From the NCBI RefSeq assembly GCF_008974225.1, contig NZ_BKZR01000010.1, positions 26,134 to 90,133 of the forward strand: a stretch of 64,000 nucleotides of DNA. The letters are read 5' to 3'. Source of the stretch: Weizmannia acidilactici (GTDB taxonomy: Bacteria; Bacillota; Bacilli; Bacillales; Bacillaceae_C). Each line of letters opens with the position of its first letter. Positions within the stretch are counted from its first letter, which is position 1. A model generated the notes under the pieces. It saw nothing but the letters and a program-made list of their open reading frames with translations. It made no database searches and was not told where the DNA came from. Shown piece after piece: positions 25,668-33,920 of the stretch. A program made the position numbers and the translations under genes.

Positions 25668-26216
25668 TTAAACAGATAAAAGCAATTTAACGCCGAAAAT
25701 AATTAAAATCATTCCCCCGAGCGCTTCACCGTATGCGCCGAGCCAAACATGGAATTTTCTTCCAATCAACAGGCCGAGCCAGGTTAATGCTGTTGCCGCC
25801 GCCCCGAAACAAATCATCACCACAGCCATCCGTGCACCGAAAATTCCAAGTGACAGCCCGACAGAAAAACTGTCCAAACTTACACTCAATGCAAACAGGA
25901 TAATTCCCCAGCCGGAGGGGCTCATCGATTCGTTTTCTTTTTTAAATATAAACACAATCATCTGAAGGCCCATTACAACAAGCATAATGCCACCGATATA
26001 CTGGGCAAACATGCCAAATGTATGGGATAAAAGTTGCCCCGCAATGATCCCGAGAAACGGCATAATCACGTGAAAAATCCCGACCGTCAAACCTATGTAA
26101 AAGATATGCCTCATCCTCGGTTTCATCATCCCCAAGCCGAGACTCACCGAAAAAGCATCCATCCCGAGTGCCAGTGCCATAATCGCTAATGTAACCACTT
26201 CTGCGATGACTGCCAT
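25668..26216 (-). CDS. mntP: Manganese efflux pump MntP
   Basis: Exports Mn2+ across the cytoplasmic membrane. It has 182 residues with six membrane helices in two inverted repeats. Each repeat carries the metal-binding signature: GMDAFSVSLGLG (18-29) and SLDSFSVGLSLG (about 113-124). GGGGGAAAGG precedes the ATG. It lies 82 bp downstream of ywlC. No yybP-ykoY manganese riboswitch is visible upstream, so regulation is not apparent. Confidence 0.92.
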   Translation of the reverse strand: MAVIAEVVTLAIMALALGMDAFSVSLGLGMMKPRMRHIFYIGLTVGIFHVIMPFLGIIAGQLLSHTFGMFAQYIGGIMLVVMGLQMIVFIFKKENESMSPSGWGIILFALSVSLDSFSVGLSLGIFGARMAVVMICFGAAATALTWLGLLIGRKFHVWLGAYGEALGGMILIIFGVKLLLSV

Positions 26217-26297
26217 ACCCTTTCCCCCTTTGGACGTGCCTAATCCAGCATATGCACGTCCAAGGCGTTTTAGAATAGGCGCAGTCTATGCGTATGT

Positions 26298-27359
26298 TCA
26301 CCTTCCCGATGGATTTTCCGATATCAAACGGTGCCCGGCAGCTTTTTCGAGCCGGTTCATAATGGCCTGCCCGATCCCTTTCCGCGGGAAAGTCTCACAA
26401 AAAATGACATCTACGTCCTGATCGTCAAACGAGCGCAATGAATCGTACAGATGATGTGCGACCGTCTCAAGTGAAGACCGCCTGCCGCAAACCGCAACGG
26501 TATCGGCACGGATTTCGCCGGCGGTTTCTTCTGTCACCACCGCACCGACATTTTCACCATTTTCCCGCCTTTCATCAATCAACCGCTGCATAAACGGAAC
26601 CCCGCCGTCGACTAGGTAAACGGGCGCATTTGGCGCATAATGCGTATATTTCATCCCGGGCGCTTTCGGGCGGGCAACATTTTCATTTTCAAGCCCCGGA
26701 TCAAGCTGAACTTCCCCGATCACCTCTTCAAGTTGTTCTTTCGTAATGCCGCCCGGGCGCAAAATGACAGGGGTATCTGCTGTGCAGTCCAGCACGGTCG
26801 ACTCGACCCCAACACCCGTTTCTCCCCCGTCCACAATACCGGCAATTTTGCCGTCCAAATCGCGGCGTACATGTCCGGCTGTTGTCGGGCTCGGTTTGCC
26901 GGAACGGTTTGCGCTCGGGGCGGCAATCGGAAACCCGGCGAGACGGATGAGCGCAAGTGCAACAGGATGGGCCGGCATGCGGATCCCGACCGTATCAAGG
27001 CCGGCCGTCACTTTTTGCGATAATTTTCCTTTTTTTACTTTCAGGATCAGTGTCAGCGGGCCGGGCCAAAAAGCTTTGATCAACGCCCGCACCATATCTG
27101 GAATTTCTTCCGCCAACATTTCCAGCTGCACCTCATCTGCAATATGGACAATCAGCGGGTTATCACTCGGCCTGCCTTTCGCCTTGTATATTTTATCGAC
27201 GGCTTCATCGCTAGTCGCATCAGCTCCCAAACCGTACACCGTTTCAGTCGGAAATGCTACAGCTTGCTTCTCTTTTAACAATTGTGCTGCTTCCACAAGT
27301 TGTGGATAAGATTGGAGATTTTCCACAGTTTTATCCACAAACCAATATTTTGTATCCAT
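26298..27359 (-). CDS. ywlC: L-threonylcarbamoyladenylate synthase (Sua5/YwlC)
   Basis: Makes threonylcarbamoyl-AMP from threonine, bicarbonate and ATP for t6A37 modification of ANN-decoding tRNAs. It has 353 residues: YrdC-like domain (about 15-205) with KxR-type residues in YKAKGRPSDNPLIVH and the SANRSGKPSPT motif, then the Sua5 C-terminal domain (about 230-350). I chose the ATG at 27359, which has AAAGGTG six bases upstream; a GTG at 27368 overlaps that site. The first codons overlap consensus DnaA boxes. In B. subtilis ywlB lies between this gene and spoIIR; here it is absent. Confidence 0.94.
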   Translation of the reverse strand: MDTKYWFVDKTVENLQSYPQLVEAAQLLKEKQAVAFPTETVYGLGADATSDEAVDKIYKAKGRPSDNPLIVHIADEVQLEMLAEEIPDMVRALIKAFWPGPLTLILKVKKGKLSQKVTAGLDTVGIRMPAHPVALALIRLAGFPIAAPSANRSGKPSPTTAGHVRRDLDGKIAGIVDGGETGVGVESTVLDCTADTPVILRPGGITKEQLEEVIGEVQLDPGLENENVARPKAPGMKYTHYAPNAPVYLVDGGVPFMQRLIDERRENGENVGAVVTEETAGEIRADTVAVCGRRSSLETVAHHLYDSLRSFDDQDVDVIFCETFPRKGIGQAIMNRLEKAAGHRLISENPSGR

Positions 27360-27539
27360 AACTTTCACCTTTCTTCATCGGATCGCAAACCCCGTTAAGA
27401 TATTTATTTAACAAGCTTTCTCCCCGCAAGTATACAAAAATGTGAGAAATGAAACAAGTATTATCCACATCTTGTGGATAATACTCTTCATTCTGTTGAT
27501 AATTAGTCTATTTCCGGAAGCACTCCTAATTTTTCCACA
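27301..27539. promoter_or_regulatory. Cluster of DnaA boxes at the 5' end of ywlC
   Basis: Four perfect TTATCCACA boxes lie at 27301-27309 (minus), 27331-27339 (plus), 27461-27469 (plus) and 27473-27481 (minus). One-mismatch boxes lie at 27319-27327 and 27531-27539 (TTTTCCACA) and 27494-27502 (TTATCAACA, minus). The two middle perfect boxes form an 11-bp inverted repeat. Two boxes are inside the coding sequence of ywlC. From memory, DnaA binds upstream of ywlC in B. subtilis. Confidence 0.8.
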
Positions 27540-27556
27540 GCGCAGGCCGGCAAATG

Positions 27557-28351
27557 TTAAAACAATTTCTTAATGATTTCCACAACCAACAATTTTTTCT
27601 TCACTTCGTCGTTCTCACTCATGTAAACGGATTGCCCGCTGCGCCCTTCGTGTTTCGTTTCTTTACGGACGGACTTCTTGTCTTCGTGATTATCTGTCTT
27701 TTCAGGCGCGGCTTCATTCCCGCTTTTGGCAGTTTTTGTTTTTTTAACCGCTGTATCGCCTGCAGGTTTTTCGGCGTGCGCCGCCGGTTCAGCTACCTTC
27801 GTATTCTTCCCTGTTTCCTTAGGTTTTTCCTCAAAACCGCCTTCCACTGCAACTCCGTTTGGAAAATCGAGGAAGCAAAGCGGCGGGTAGAGGACACACC
27901 ACCAATTGGCGCCCTGCCCTTTCCCGAGCGTAATCAAAACCGCTTCATATTTTCCGGCCGGATATAAATATTGTCCGTACAGTTTCGTAGGAAAAGCCAC
28001 TTTCCCGAGCTCCACCTTTACAGATTGGTTCATCCGTTCTTCCGCTATCACCCGTTTGGCGATCCTTTCAATATCCGGTAAATGGGAGCGGATGACTTTT
28101 TCGGCCTCATCCTTGGATGTTAAATTTCCCACCCATTTGGTGATTTCCGCATTCACTTCATCACGGATTTTCCTTTTTACCGCCTGGTCTTCCGGCTTGT
28201 CGCTGTTCGCCAGTATTCTCAGCCGGATCGCATCTTTCGGAATGACGACCGTATCCGTTGCGGCCGCTTTTTGTTTCGGCGCATATAAACTTAAGATCGT
28301 TGCAATGGATAACATCACAATATATAACGAAACAATCGTTTTTCTTCTCAT
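27557..28351 (-). CDS. spoIIR: Stage II sporulation signalling protein SpoIIR
   Basis: Secreted from the forespore to trigger SpoIIGA-dependent processing of pro-sigma-E in the mother cell. It has 264 residues: a signal peptide or anchor (about 4-26), the SpoIIR domain (about 35-165, with IRLRILANSDKPEDQAVKR and the LYGQYLYPAGKYEAV region), then a charged low-complexity tail of about 90 residues rich in Lys, Glu, Ala and Thr. The ATG at 28351 has GGGGGAAG upstream. A candidate sigma-F promoter lies 28-56 bp upstream. The DnaA-box cluster follows its stop. Confidence 0.94.
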   Translation of the reverse strand: MRRKTIVSLYIVMLSIATILSLYAPKQKAAATDTVVIPKDAIRLRILANSDKPEDQAVKRKIRDEVNAEITKWVGNLTSKDEAEKVIRSHLPDIERIAKRVIAEERMNQSVKVELGKVAFPTKLYGQYLYPAGKYEAVLITLGKGQGANWWCVLYPPLCFLDFPNGVAVEGGFEEKPKETGKNTKVAEPAAHAEKPAGDTAVKKTKTAKSGNEAAPEKTDNHEDKKSVRKETKHEGRSGQSVYMSENDEVKKKLLVVEIIKKLF

Positions 28352-28378
28352 TTTCTTCCCCCGTCCCTTCGTATCCAC

Positions 28379-28407
28379 ATTGTGGACAAGAAAATGAGAT
28401 TTTAAAC
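28379..28407 (-). promoter_or_regulatory. Candidate sigma-F promoter of spoIIR
   Basis: On the minus strand, GTTTA (complement of 28403-28407), 15-bp spacer, GTCCACAAT (complement of 28379-28387). The spacing and GT-NN-A-N-AAT form match the spoIIQ candidate. Confidence 0.5.
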
Positions 28408-28439
28408 TATCAATCTGAAAAAAATCGGCGGGGAGTCTG

Positions 28440-29303
28440 TTATTTCATGCAAAACACCATCCGCTCATGCCCGTTAATGTCGCGCACCGTCTCCACCCGG
28501 CTGCCAGGGAAAGCCGCGCGGAGGAGGCCAGAAACACGATCCCCCTGCCCCGAGCCAATTTCAAACCCTACAAGCGCACTCCCATTTAACGCCTGCGGAA
28601 GCTCTTCCATAAAACGGCGGTAATAATCAAGCCCGTCTTCTCCGCCAAACAAAGCCGTTTCGGGATCATGGTCTTTGACAACAACCGATAAAGATGTCCG
28701 GTCACGTTTCGGGATATACGGGGGATTGGATAAAATAATATCGAAAGTTTCGCCGCGCGCCAAAAAAGGCCGGAGCAGATCGCCTTGAATAAACCGGGCA
28801 TCCGCTCGCAGTGCTTTTGCATTTTTTTTTGCCACCCGCAGCGCTTTTTCCGAAATATCGGAGGCGCTCACGGAAAGATTGGGGCACTCCAATTTCATGG
28901 TAATCGCAATAATGCCGCTTCCCGTTCCGATATCCGCAAGTTTAAGGCACCGGTTTTTCCCGAAATGCCGCCGGATCCTTTCGATGGCGCCTTGGACCAG
29001 TTCCTCTGTTTCAGGGCGCGGGATGAGCACATCACGATTGACGATAAATTTGCGCCCGTAAAAATACTCATACCCCGTAATGTGCTGGACCGGAACCCCT
29101 TGTGCATGGGCCTCCGCCGCTTTCCGGAAATTCTCCTGCACTTCTTCCGGCAAAACCATCCTTAAGTTCGAAAGCAGGCGGGTGCGGTCCATTTGCAAAA
29201 AATGTTCCAGCAACAGTTCGCCGGCATTCGCATCGCGGCCGTTTTCCGTTAAAAAAGAAGAAGCCCACTGCAAGGCTTCATATACTTTCATCGGGCTTTC
29301 CAT
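28440..29303 (-). CDS. prmC: Release factor glutamine methyltransferase PrmC
   Basis: SAM-dependent enzyme that methylates the glutamine of the GGQ motif in peptide release factors. It has 287 residues: an N-terminal helical substrate-binding domain (1-90) and a Rossmann methyltransferase domain with LADIGTGSGIIAI (122-134) and the catalytic NPPY (193-196). The start overlaps the prfA stop by one base (TGATG), so its synthesis is coupled to its substrate RF1. An in-frame ATG at residue 5 is an alternative start. Confidence 0.96.
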   Translation of the reverse strand: MESPMKVYEALQWASSFLTENGRDANAGELLLEHFLQMDRTRLLSNLRMVLPEEVQENFRKAAEAHAQGVPVQHITGYEYFYGRKFIVNRDVLIPRPETEELVQGAIERIRRHFGKNRCLKLADIGTGSGIIAITMKLECPNLSVSASDISEKALRVAKKNAKALRADARFIQGDLLRPFLARGETFDIILSNPPYIPKRDRTSLSVVVKDHDPETALFGGEDGLDYYRRFMEELPQALNGSALVGFEIGSGQGDRVSGLLRAAFPGSRVETVRDINGHERMVFCMK

Positions 29304-30373
29304 CAGTCATTCACACTTTCCAGCTTTTTCGACTGGTCATCGAGAATGAGAGCATCAATGATTTCATCGAGTTTCCCCTCCAGCACCTGGTCGAGCTTTT
29401 GGATCGTTAAACCGATTCTATGGTCCGTCACGCGGTTTTGCGGAAAATTATACGTGCGGATCCGTTCGGAACGGTCACCCGTCCCGACGGCGGATTTCCG
29501 GTTGGCATCATATTCCGCCTGCGCCTCCTGCTGGTATTTGTCATAAATACGGGCGCGCAGCACTTTCATCGCCTTTTCCTTGTTTTTGATCTGCGATTTT
29601 TCATCTTGGCAGGAAACGACAATCCCGGTTGGAATGTGGGTCAGGCGGACAGCCGACATCGTCGTGTTGACGCTCTGCCCGCCCGGACCGCTCGATGCAA
29701 ACGTATCAACCCGGACATCTTTTTCGTTAATTTCCACTTCAACTTCTTCGGCTTCCGGTAAAACCGCAACCGTTGCGGTCGATGTGTGGATGCGGCCTCC
29801 CGATTCCGTTTCCGGCACACGCTGCACCCTGTGCGCGCCGTTTTCAAATTTCAGCTTGGAGTAAGCCCCTTTTCCGTTCACCATAAAAATAATTTCTTTA
29901 TAGCCGCCGATCCCTGTTACATTGGCTTCAATCACATCGATTTTCCAACCTTGCGACTCGGCATAGCGGGTATACATGCGGTACAGGTCACCCGCAAACA
30001 ATGCCGCTTCATCCCCGCCGGCCGCCCCGCGGATTTCCACAATCACGTTCTTTTCGTCATTCGGGTCTTTCGGCAGGAGAAGAATTTTTAGGCGTTCTTC
30101 GTATTCTGAAATTTTATGCTCCAGATCATTGATTTCTTCCTTCACCATATCCTTCATTTCGGGGTCGAGTTTTTCCTTCAGAAGAGACTTGGCATCCCGG
30201 AGCTGCTTTTTCACTTCTTTATATTCACGGTAAACTTGCACGGTTTCCTGTATATCCGACTGTTCTTTCGAATACTCTCTTAATTTTTTTGGGTCATTCA
30301 CGATATCAGGATCGCTTAAAAGCTCATTCAGCTTTTCGTACCGATTTTCCACGGTCTGCAGCCGATCGAACAT
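29303..30373 (-). CDS. prfA: Peptide chain release factor 1
   Basis: Recognises UAA and UAG and triggers peptide release. It has 356 residues. The codon-recognition tripeptide lies in VPETESGG (186-193), and the catalytic GGQ is at 231-233. I chose the ATG at 30373 with GAGGTGGGG upstream; the ATG at 30388 lies within that ribosome binding site. It forms a two-gene unit with prmC. Confidence 0.97.
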   Translation of the reverse strand: MFDRLQTVENRYEKLNELLSDPDIVNDPKKLREYSKEQSDIQETVQVYREYKEVKKQLRDAKSLLKEKLDPEMKDMVKEEINDLEHKISEYEERLKILLLPKDPNDEKNVIVEIRGAAGGDEAALFAGDLYRMYTRYAESQGWKIDVIEANVTGIGGYKEIIFMVNGKGAYSKLKFENGAHRVQRVPETESGGRIHTSTATVAVLPEAEEVEVEINEKDVRVDTFASSGPGGQSVNTTMSAVRLTHIPTGIVVSCQDEKSQIKNKEKAMKVLRARIYDKYQQEAQAEYDANRKSAVGTGDRSERIRTYNFPQNRVTDHRIGLTIQKLDQVLEGKLDEIIDALILDDQSKKLESVND

Positions 30374-30483
30374 CGAACCCCACCTCATTTCACTACTTTT
30401 TCCGTTTCCGCCCGACGGCCCGTTTAGAGCCGGCTAACAGCATACCAAATTTATTATAGTATACGCAATGGAAAACTTAAAGC

Positions 30484-30512
30484 GAAACCCGGTGGGGGAA
30501 AACCGGGAAAAG
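30484..30512 (-). terminator. Probable terminator of the small lipoprotein gene
   Basis: Minus-strand stem CCCGGT/ACCGGG (complements of 30502-30507 and 30488-30493) directly after the stop codon, followed by TTTCGCTTT. Confidence 0.5.
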
Positions 30513-30887
30513 CTACTTCACATCGATTTTGACATGGATGTCATACCGGGGCAGAATTTTCAAAAGCCTGTCCCGGATTTCACTTTCTTTTTCCATCCTC
30601 TCCCGGTGGTTCAGTGTGTATTCGGTGTGGACGTTCACCCACATATCTTTCCCGTTAATGAAAACGGAATGCGGTATGTATCCGTTCATTTTCCATACGG
30701 CTTCCTTGGCCTTTTGAATATCGGCAGTAACGGAAGATCTATCATCATTTTGATTCACATGCCCGCCCTTTTCCGTTGTGCTTAGTTGTCTCGTTTCAAT
30801 CGGGTGCGGCTTGGCATCATCCCTGCTTTCCTCGAAACAGCCTGCAAGTGAGGCAATCAGGAACAGGCAAATTAGCCGTTTTGCCAT
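30513..30887 (-). CDS. Small lipoprotein, possibly YhcN/YlaJ-like
   Basis: A 124-residue exported lipoprotein: basic start MAKR, hydrophobic core, and lipobox SLAGC with the lipidated cysteine at Cys17. The mature part has a polar linker (20-55) and a small domain (55-124) containing the phrases VFINGKDMWVNVHTEY and LPRYDIHVKIDV. This pattern recalls YhcN/YlaJ sporulation lipoproteins, but the match is weak. The ATG at 30887 is preceded by GGGAGGTG and a T7 spacer, so the ribosome binding site is part of the hairpin that could terminate the upstream tdk transcript. Confidence 0.72.
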   Translation of the reverse strand: MAKRLICLFLIASLAGCFEESRDDAKPHPIETRQLSTTEKGGHVNQNDDRSSVTADIQKAKEAVWKMNGYIPHSVFINGKDMWVNVHTEYTLNHRERMEKESEIRDRLLKILPRYDIHVKIDVK

Positions 30888-30931
30888 AAAAAAACACCTC
30901 CCTGCCAGATAGGTTTCCCGCATGGGAGGCG
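30888..30931 (-). terminator. Hairpin that combines a terminator and a Shine-Dalgarno sequence
   Basis: On the minus strand CGCCTCCC (complement of 30924-30931) can pair with GGGAGGTG (complement of 30895-30902) across a 21-base loop and is followed by U7 and then the ATG of the lipoprotein gene (30885-30887). The right arm is that gene's only ribosome binding site. Confidence 0.6.
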
Positions 30932-30953
30932 GTTTATTTACAAAACGGCAAAA

Positions 30954-31526
30954 CTAAATCGGCGGATGCTCGTGGCATTTGCGGCAGACCGGATAATACG
31001 TGTCATTTCCCCCGATCTGGATCTGATCCCCCGTATACACCGGTTTCCCGTTTTCATCAACACGCAGATTCATCGTTGCTTTTCTCTCGCAAAACCAGCA
31101 GATCGTCTTCATTTCTTCGATCTTGTCCGCGTATAAAAGCATATATTTGCTTCCTTCAAATAGCTCATTTTGAAAATCGTTTTTCAGACCGAAGCCCATA
31201 ACCGGTATATTCAGCTCATCGACAATCCGGGCAAGCTGCAGCACATGGCCTTTTTTCAAAAACTGCACTTCATCAATTAAAACACAGTAAGGCTGCGGCC
31301 GGTATTGTTTCACCGTATCAAAAATATCCGTATCATTGAAAATCGGAATGGCCTTACGCCGCAAGCCGATCCTGCTTGAAACATACCCGACTTCATCACG
31401 CGTGTCGATTCCCGATGTAAAAATCAGGACAGTTTTGTTCTGTTCTTCATAGTTATGGGCCACTTTCAAAATTTCAATCGATTTCCCGCTGTTCATTGCA
31501 CCGTATTTGAAAAATAATTGCGCCAT
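30954..31526 (-). CDS. tdk: Thymidine kinase
   Basis: Phosphorylates thymidine in nucleotide salvage. It is a type II (TK1-like) enzyme of 190 residues: P-loop GAMNSGKS (9-16), Walker B-like VLIDEVQFL, lasso region near FCERKATMNLRVD, and a zinc site from the CWFC and CRKCH cysteines. TAAGGAGCGAG precedes the ATG. It lies between rpmE and the lipoprotein gene. Confidence 0.96.
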   Translation of the reverse strand: MAQLFFKYGAMNSGKSIEILKVAHNYEEQNKTVLIFTSGIDTRDEVGYVSSRIGLRRKAIPIFNDTDIFDTVKQYRPQPYCVLIDEVQFLKKGHVLQLARIVDELNIPVMGFGLKNDFQNELFEGSKYMLLYADKIEEMKTICWFCERKATMNLRVDENGKPVYTGDQIQIGGNDTYYPVCRKCHEHPPI

Positions 31527-31632
31527 CGTTCTCGCTCCTTATTCTTTGAACAATGTTGTCCGCTCAGGGCGCCGGCATACCTCTCCCGACCGATCCCCCA
31601 CTTATTCGCGAATATCCACAGAGCTTGTTCCA

Positions 31633-31666
31633 TAAAAAAAACAGGCAAACGTTCATCGCCTGTTTT
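31633..31666 (-). terminator. Terminator of rpmE
   Basis: Stem AAAACAGGC/GCCTGTTTT (31638-31646 and 31658-31666), 11-base loop and a U8 tract on the minus strand. Confidence 0.9.
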
Positions 31667-31678
31667 TCATTGAATTGC

Positions 31679-31879
31679 TTATTTAAGGCCGTATTTTTTA
31701 TTGAAGCGGTCAACGCGTCCGGCAGCAGTCGCGAATTTTTGGCGTCCTGTATAGAATGGATGGCATTCGGAACATACTTCCACGCGGAGCTCATCTTTTA
31801 CAGAACCACTTTCAAATTCATTTCCGCATGCGCATTTGACCATTACTTTTTTGTATTCCGGATGAATTCCAGCTTTCAT
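31679..31879 (-). CDS. rpmE: Ribosomal protein bL31, zinc-binding form
   Basis: Large-subunit protein of 66 residues (MKAGIHPEYKKVMVKCACGN). Four cysteines (KCACGN and VCSECHPFYTG) mark the zinc-binding C+ form that is replaced by a cysteine-free paralogue under zinc limitation in Bacillus. I chose the ATG at 31879: AAGGAG lies upstream and the longer frame is not bL31-like. It lies downstream of rho with its own terminator. Confidence 0.97.
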   Translation of the reverse strand: MKAGIHPEYKKVMVKCACGNEFESGSVKDELRVEVCSECHPFYTGRQKFATAAGRVDRFNKKYGLK

Positions 31880-32071
31880 TCTTTTCATCTCCTTCAGCCC
31901 TGAGTCATTACGAAACAGAGTTCTATGGTTTTTACGGGCCAAAAACCCGGAAAATCCCACAAACAAACTGTGATTATTATAGCAATTCCAAGAATGAAAT
32001 GCAACATTGCAAATCAAAAAACGTTTTCCTTATTTTCCCTATTGCCCCGCGGGTGGCCGGCAGCAATAGGA

Positions 32072-33352
32072 TTATAAAATTTTCTTGGCGGGGGCAGCTT
32101 TCAATTCCGACTTAATCATATCCACAAACTCCTCGTTTGATTTCGATTGTTTCAGCCTGCGCAGGAATTTCTCAACAAAATCCGGAGAATCGGACATCGA
32201 TTTGCGGATCGCCCACAATACTTCCAAATGGTCTTTCGGCAGTAGCAGCTCTTCTTTCCGTGTCCCGGAACGCCGGATGTCGATCGCCGGGAATATGCGT
32301 TTTTCCGCCAGCGAGCGGTCAAGATGAAGTTCCATATTCCCCGTCCCTTTAAATTCTTCGTAAATGACATCATCCATGCGCGATCCGGTATCGACAAGGG
32401 CGGTGGCCAAAATCGTCAGGCTGCCCCCTTCTTCGATATTGCGGGCCGCACCGAAGAACCGTTTCGGGCGGTGGAACGCAGCAGGGTCAATCCCCCCTGA
32501 GAGCGTGCGCCCGCTCGGCGGGATTACGAGGTTATAGGCGCGTGCCAAGCGCGTAATGCTGTCCATCAAAATCACGACATCCCGCTTGTGCTCGACAAGA
32601 CGCATTGCCCTCTCCAGCACAAGTTCCGCGACTTTAATATGGTTTTCCGGCACTTCATCAAAAGTGGAGCTGACCACATCCGCCTGCACGGAACGTTCAA
32701 TATCTGTCACTTCTTCCGGCCGTTCATCGATCAAAAGGACAATCAATTCCGTTTCAGGATGGTTGATCGTGATGGAGTTGGCAATTTCCTTTAAAAGCAT
32801 CGTTTTCCCGGCTTTCGGAGGCGCAACAATTAATCCGCGCTGCCCGAAACCGACCGGTGTAATTAAATCCATAATCCGGGTGGACAGCTTTTCGGGAGAC
32901 GTTTCAAGGACAATCTGCCGGTTCGGGTATAACGGTGTTAATGCCGGAAAATGGACCCGTTCCTTGGCCGTCTCAGGGTTTTCCCCGTTTACCGCTTCGA
33001 CATGCAACAGGCCGTAATAACGTTCGTTTTCTTTAGGAGGCCGGACTTTTCCCGAAACTTTATCTCCGTTTCTTAAATCGAAGCGGCGGATTTGCGATGC
33101 GGAAATGTAGATGTCTTCCGAGCTGGGGGAGTAATTAATCGGCCGCAAGAACCCAAAGCCTTCCGATTGGATGATTTCCAGCACGCCTTCCATAAAAAAA
33201 TAGCCTTCTTGCTCTGCCCGGGCTTTTAAAATTGCAAAAATTAATTCTTTCTTCGTCAGTTTGCTATAGTAGGAAACTTTATACTCCCTTGCCAGAGCAT
33301 AAAGCTCTTTTAACGTCATATTCTCCAAACTTGAAATCGATAAACCTTCCAT
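32072..33352 (-). CDS. rho: Transcription termination factor Rho
   Basis: Hexameric RNA-dependent ATPase that releases transcripts. It has 426 residues: N-terminal helical and cold-shock RNA-binding domains (about 1-125), Walker A PPKAGKT (178-184), Walker B VVILMDSITRLARAYN, and Q/R loop regions in the C-terminal half. I chose the ATG at 33352, giving MEGLSISSLENMTLKELY as in B. subtilis; a 28-codon upstream extension is not conserved. The ribosome binding site is weak (GTGGTG), which fits the known low abundance of Rho in Bacillus but proves nothing. Confidence 0.97.
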   Translation of the reverse strand: MEGLSISSLENMTLKELYALAREYKVSYYSKLTKKELIFAILKARAEQEGYFFMEGVLEIIQSEGFGFLRPINYSPSSEDIYISASQIRRFDLRNGDKVSGKVRPPKENERYYGLLHVEAVNGENPETAKERVHFPALTPLYPNRQIVLETSPEKLSTRIMDLITPVGFGQRGLIVAPPKAGKTMLLKEIANSITINHPETELIVLLIDERPEEVTDIERSVQADVVSSTFDEVPENHIKVAELVLERAMRLVEHKRDVVILMDSITRLARAYNLVIPPSGRTLSGGIDPAAFHRPKRFFGAARNIEEGGSLTILATALVDTGSRMDDVIYEEFKGTGNMELHLDRSLAEKRIFPAIDIRRSGTRKEELLLPKDHLEVLWAIRKSMSDSPDFVEKFLRRLKQSKSNEEFVDMIKSELKAAPAKKIL

Positions 33353-33920
33353 ATAAACACCACACTTTTTAAATTTCCGTACGGGTAGAGCAATGCAGCG
33401 CATTTCTTCCGCTTCTTTAATATTGCCTGTATTCAAACGAAATCATACGAAATCCGTGTTTTGTCCCCAACGTCTTATAGATGAACGTAATACAAATGGA
33501 AATGAACATACCTACCGATAAAGGAATGTGAAGGCAAGATGAGTATCCACAGTTTTGCTCTTAATAGAAGACATGAGCCGGCTGCAAAGAGGCCGTTTTG
33601 CAGCACTTATATCTATGGAGCCGCACCGTGTACGGAAGAAATAGAAGACGAATCATTTTGAATAATACATGAATAAAAATGCATGAATTAAGCCGCATTT
33701 ATTGTAACCCTACCAGCGGGGAAAATCAACAAAAAAGGAGGGAGATGTTGAAAATCTTTTGGCAGAAAGCGGGGCGCGCTCCTTTGATAAAAAAGGCGCT
33801 TTAATGGCCGCAATTCCGTGCCTGTAAAATAGGGGAATGGCGATCCATAAGGCCCCGGCTTGTCCCGTTTTTTCGGGTGCACGCCCTTAAAGTTTCCTGA
33901 AACCCGCTATCCGCCCAGGG
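33353..33920 (-). other. Long rho-glpX intergenic region
   Basis: About 570 bp with no convincing gene. It holds a perfect 8-bp hairpin GCTGCAAA/TTTGCAGC (33581-33588 and 33597-33604) without a U-run and a possible 19-codon plus-strand frame at 33745-33804. It probably contains the rho promoter and leader. I found no clear glpX terminator. Confidence 0.6.

Noticed and set aside
27459..27483. Inverted repeat GTATTATCCAC/GTGGATAATAC as a terminator
   Set aside because: No U-run on either strand; two facing DnaA boxes explain it better.
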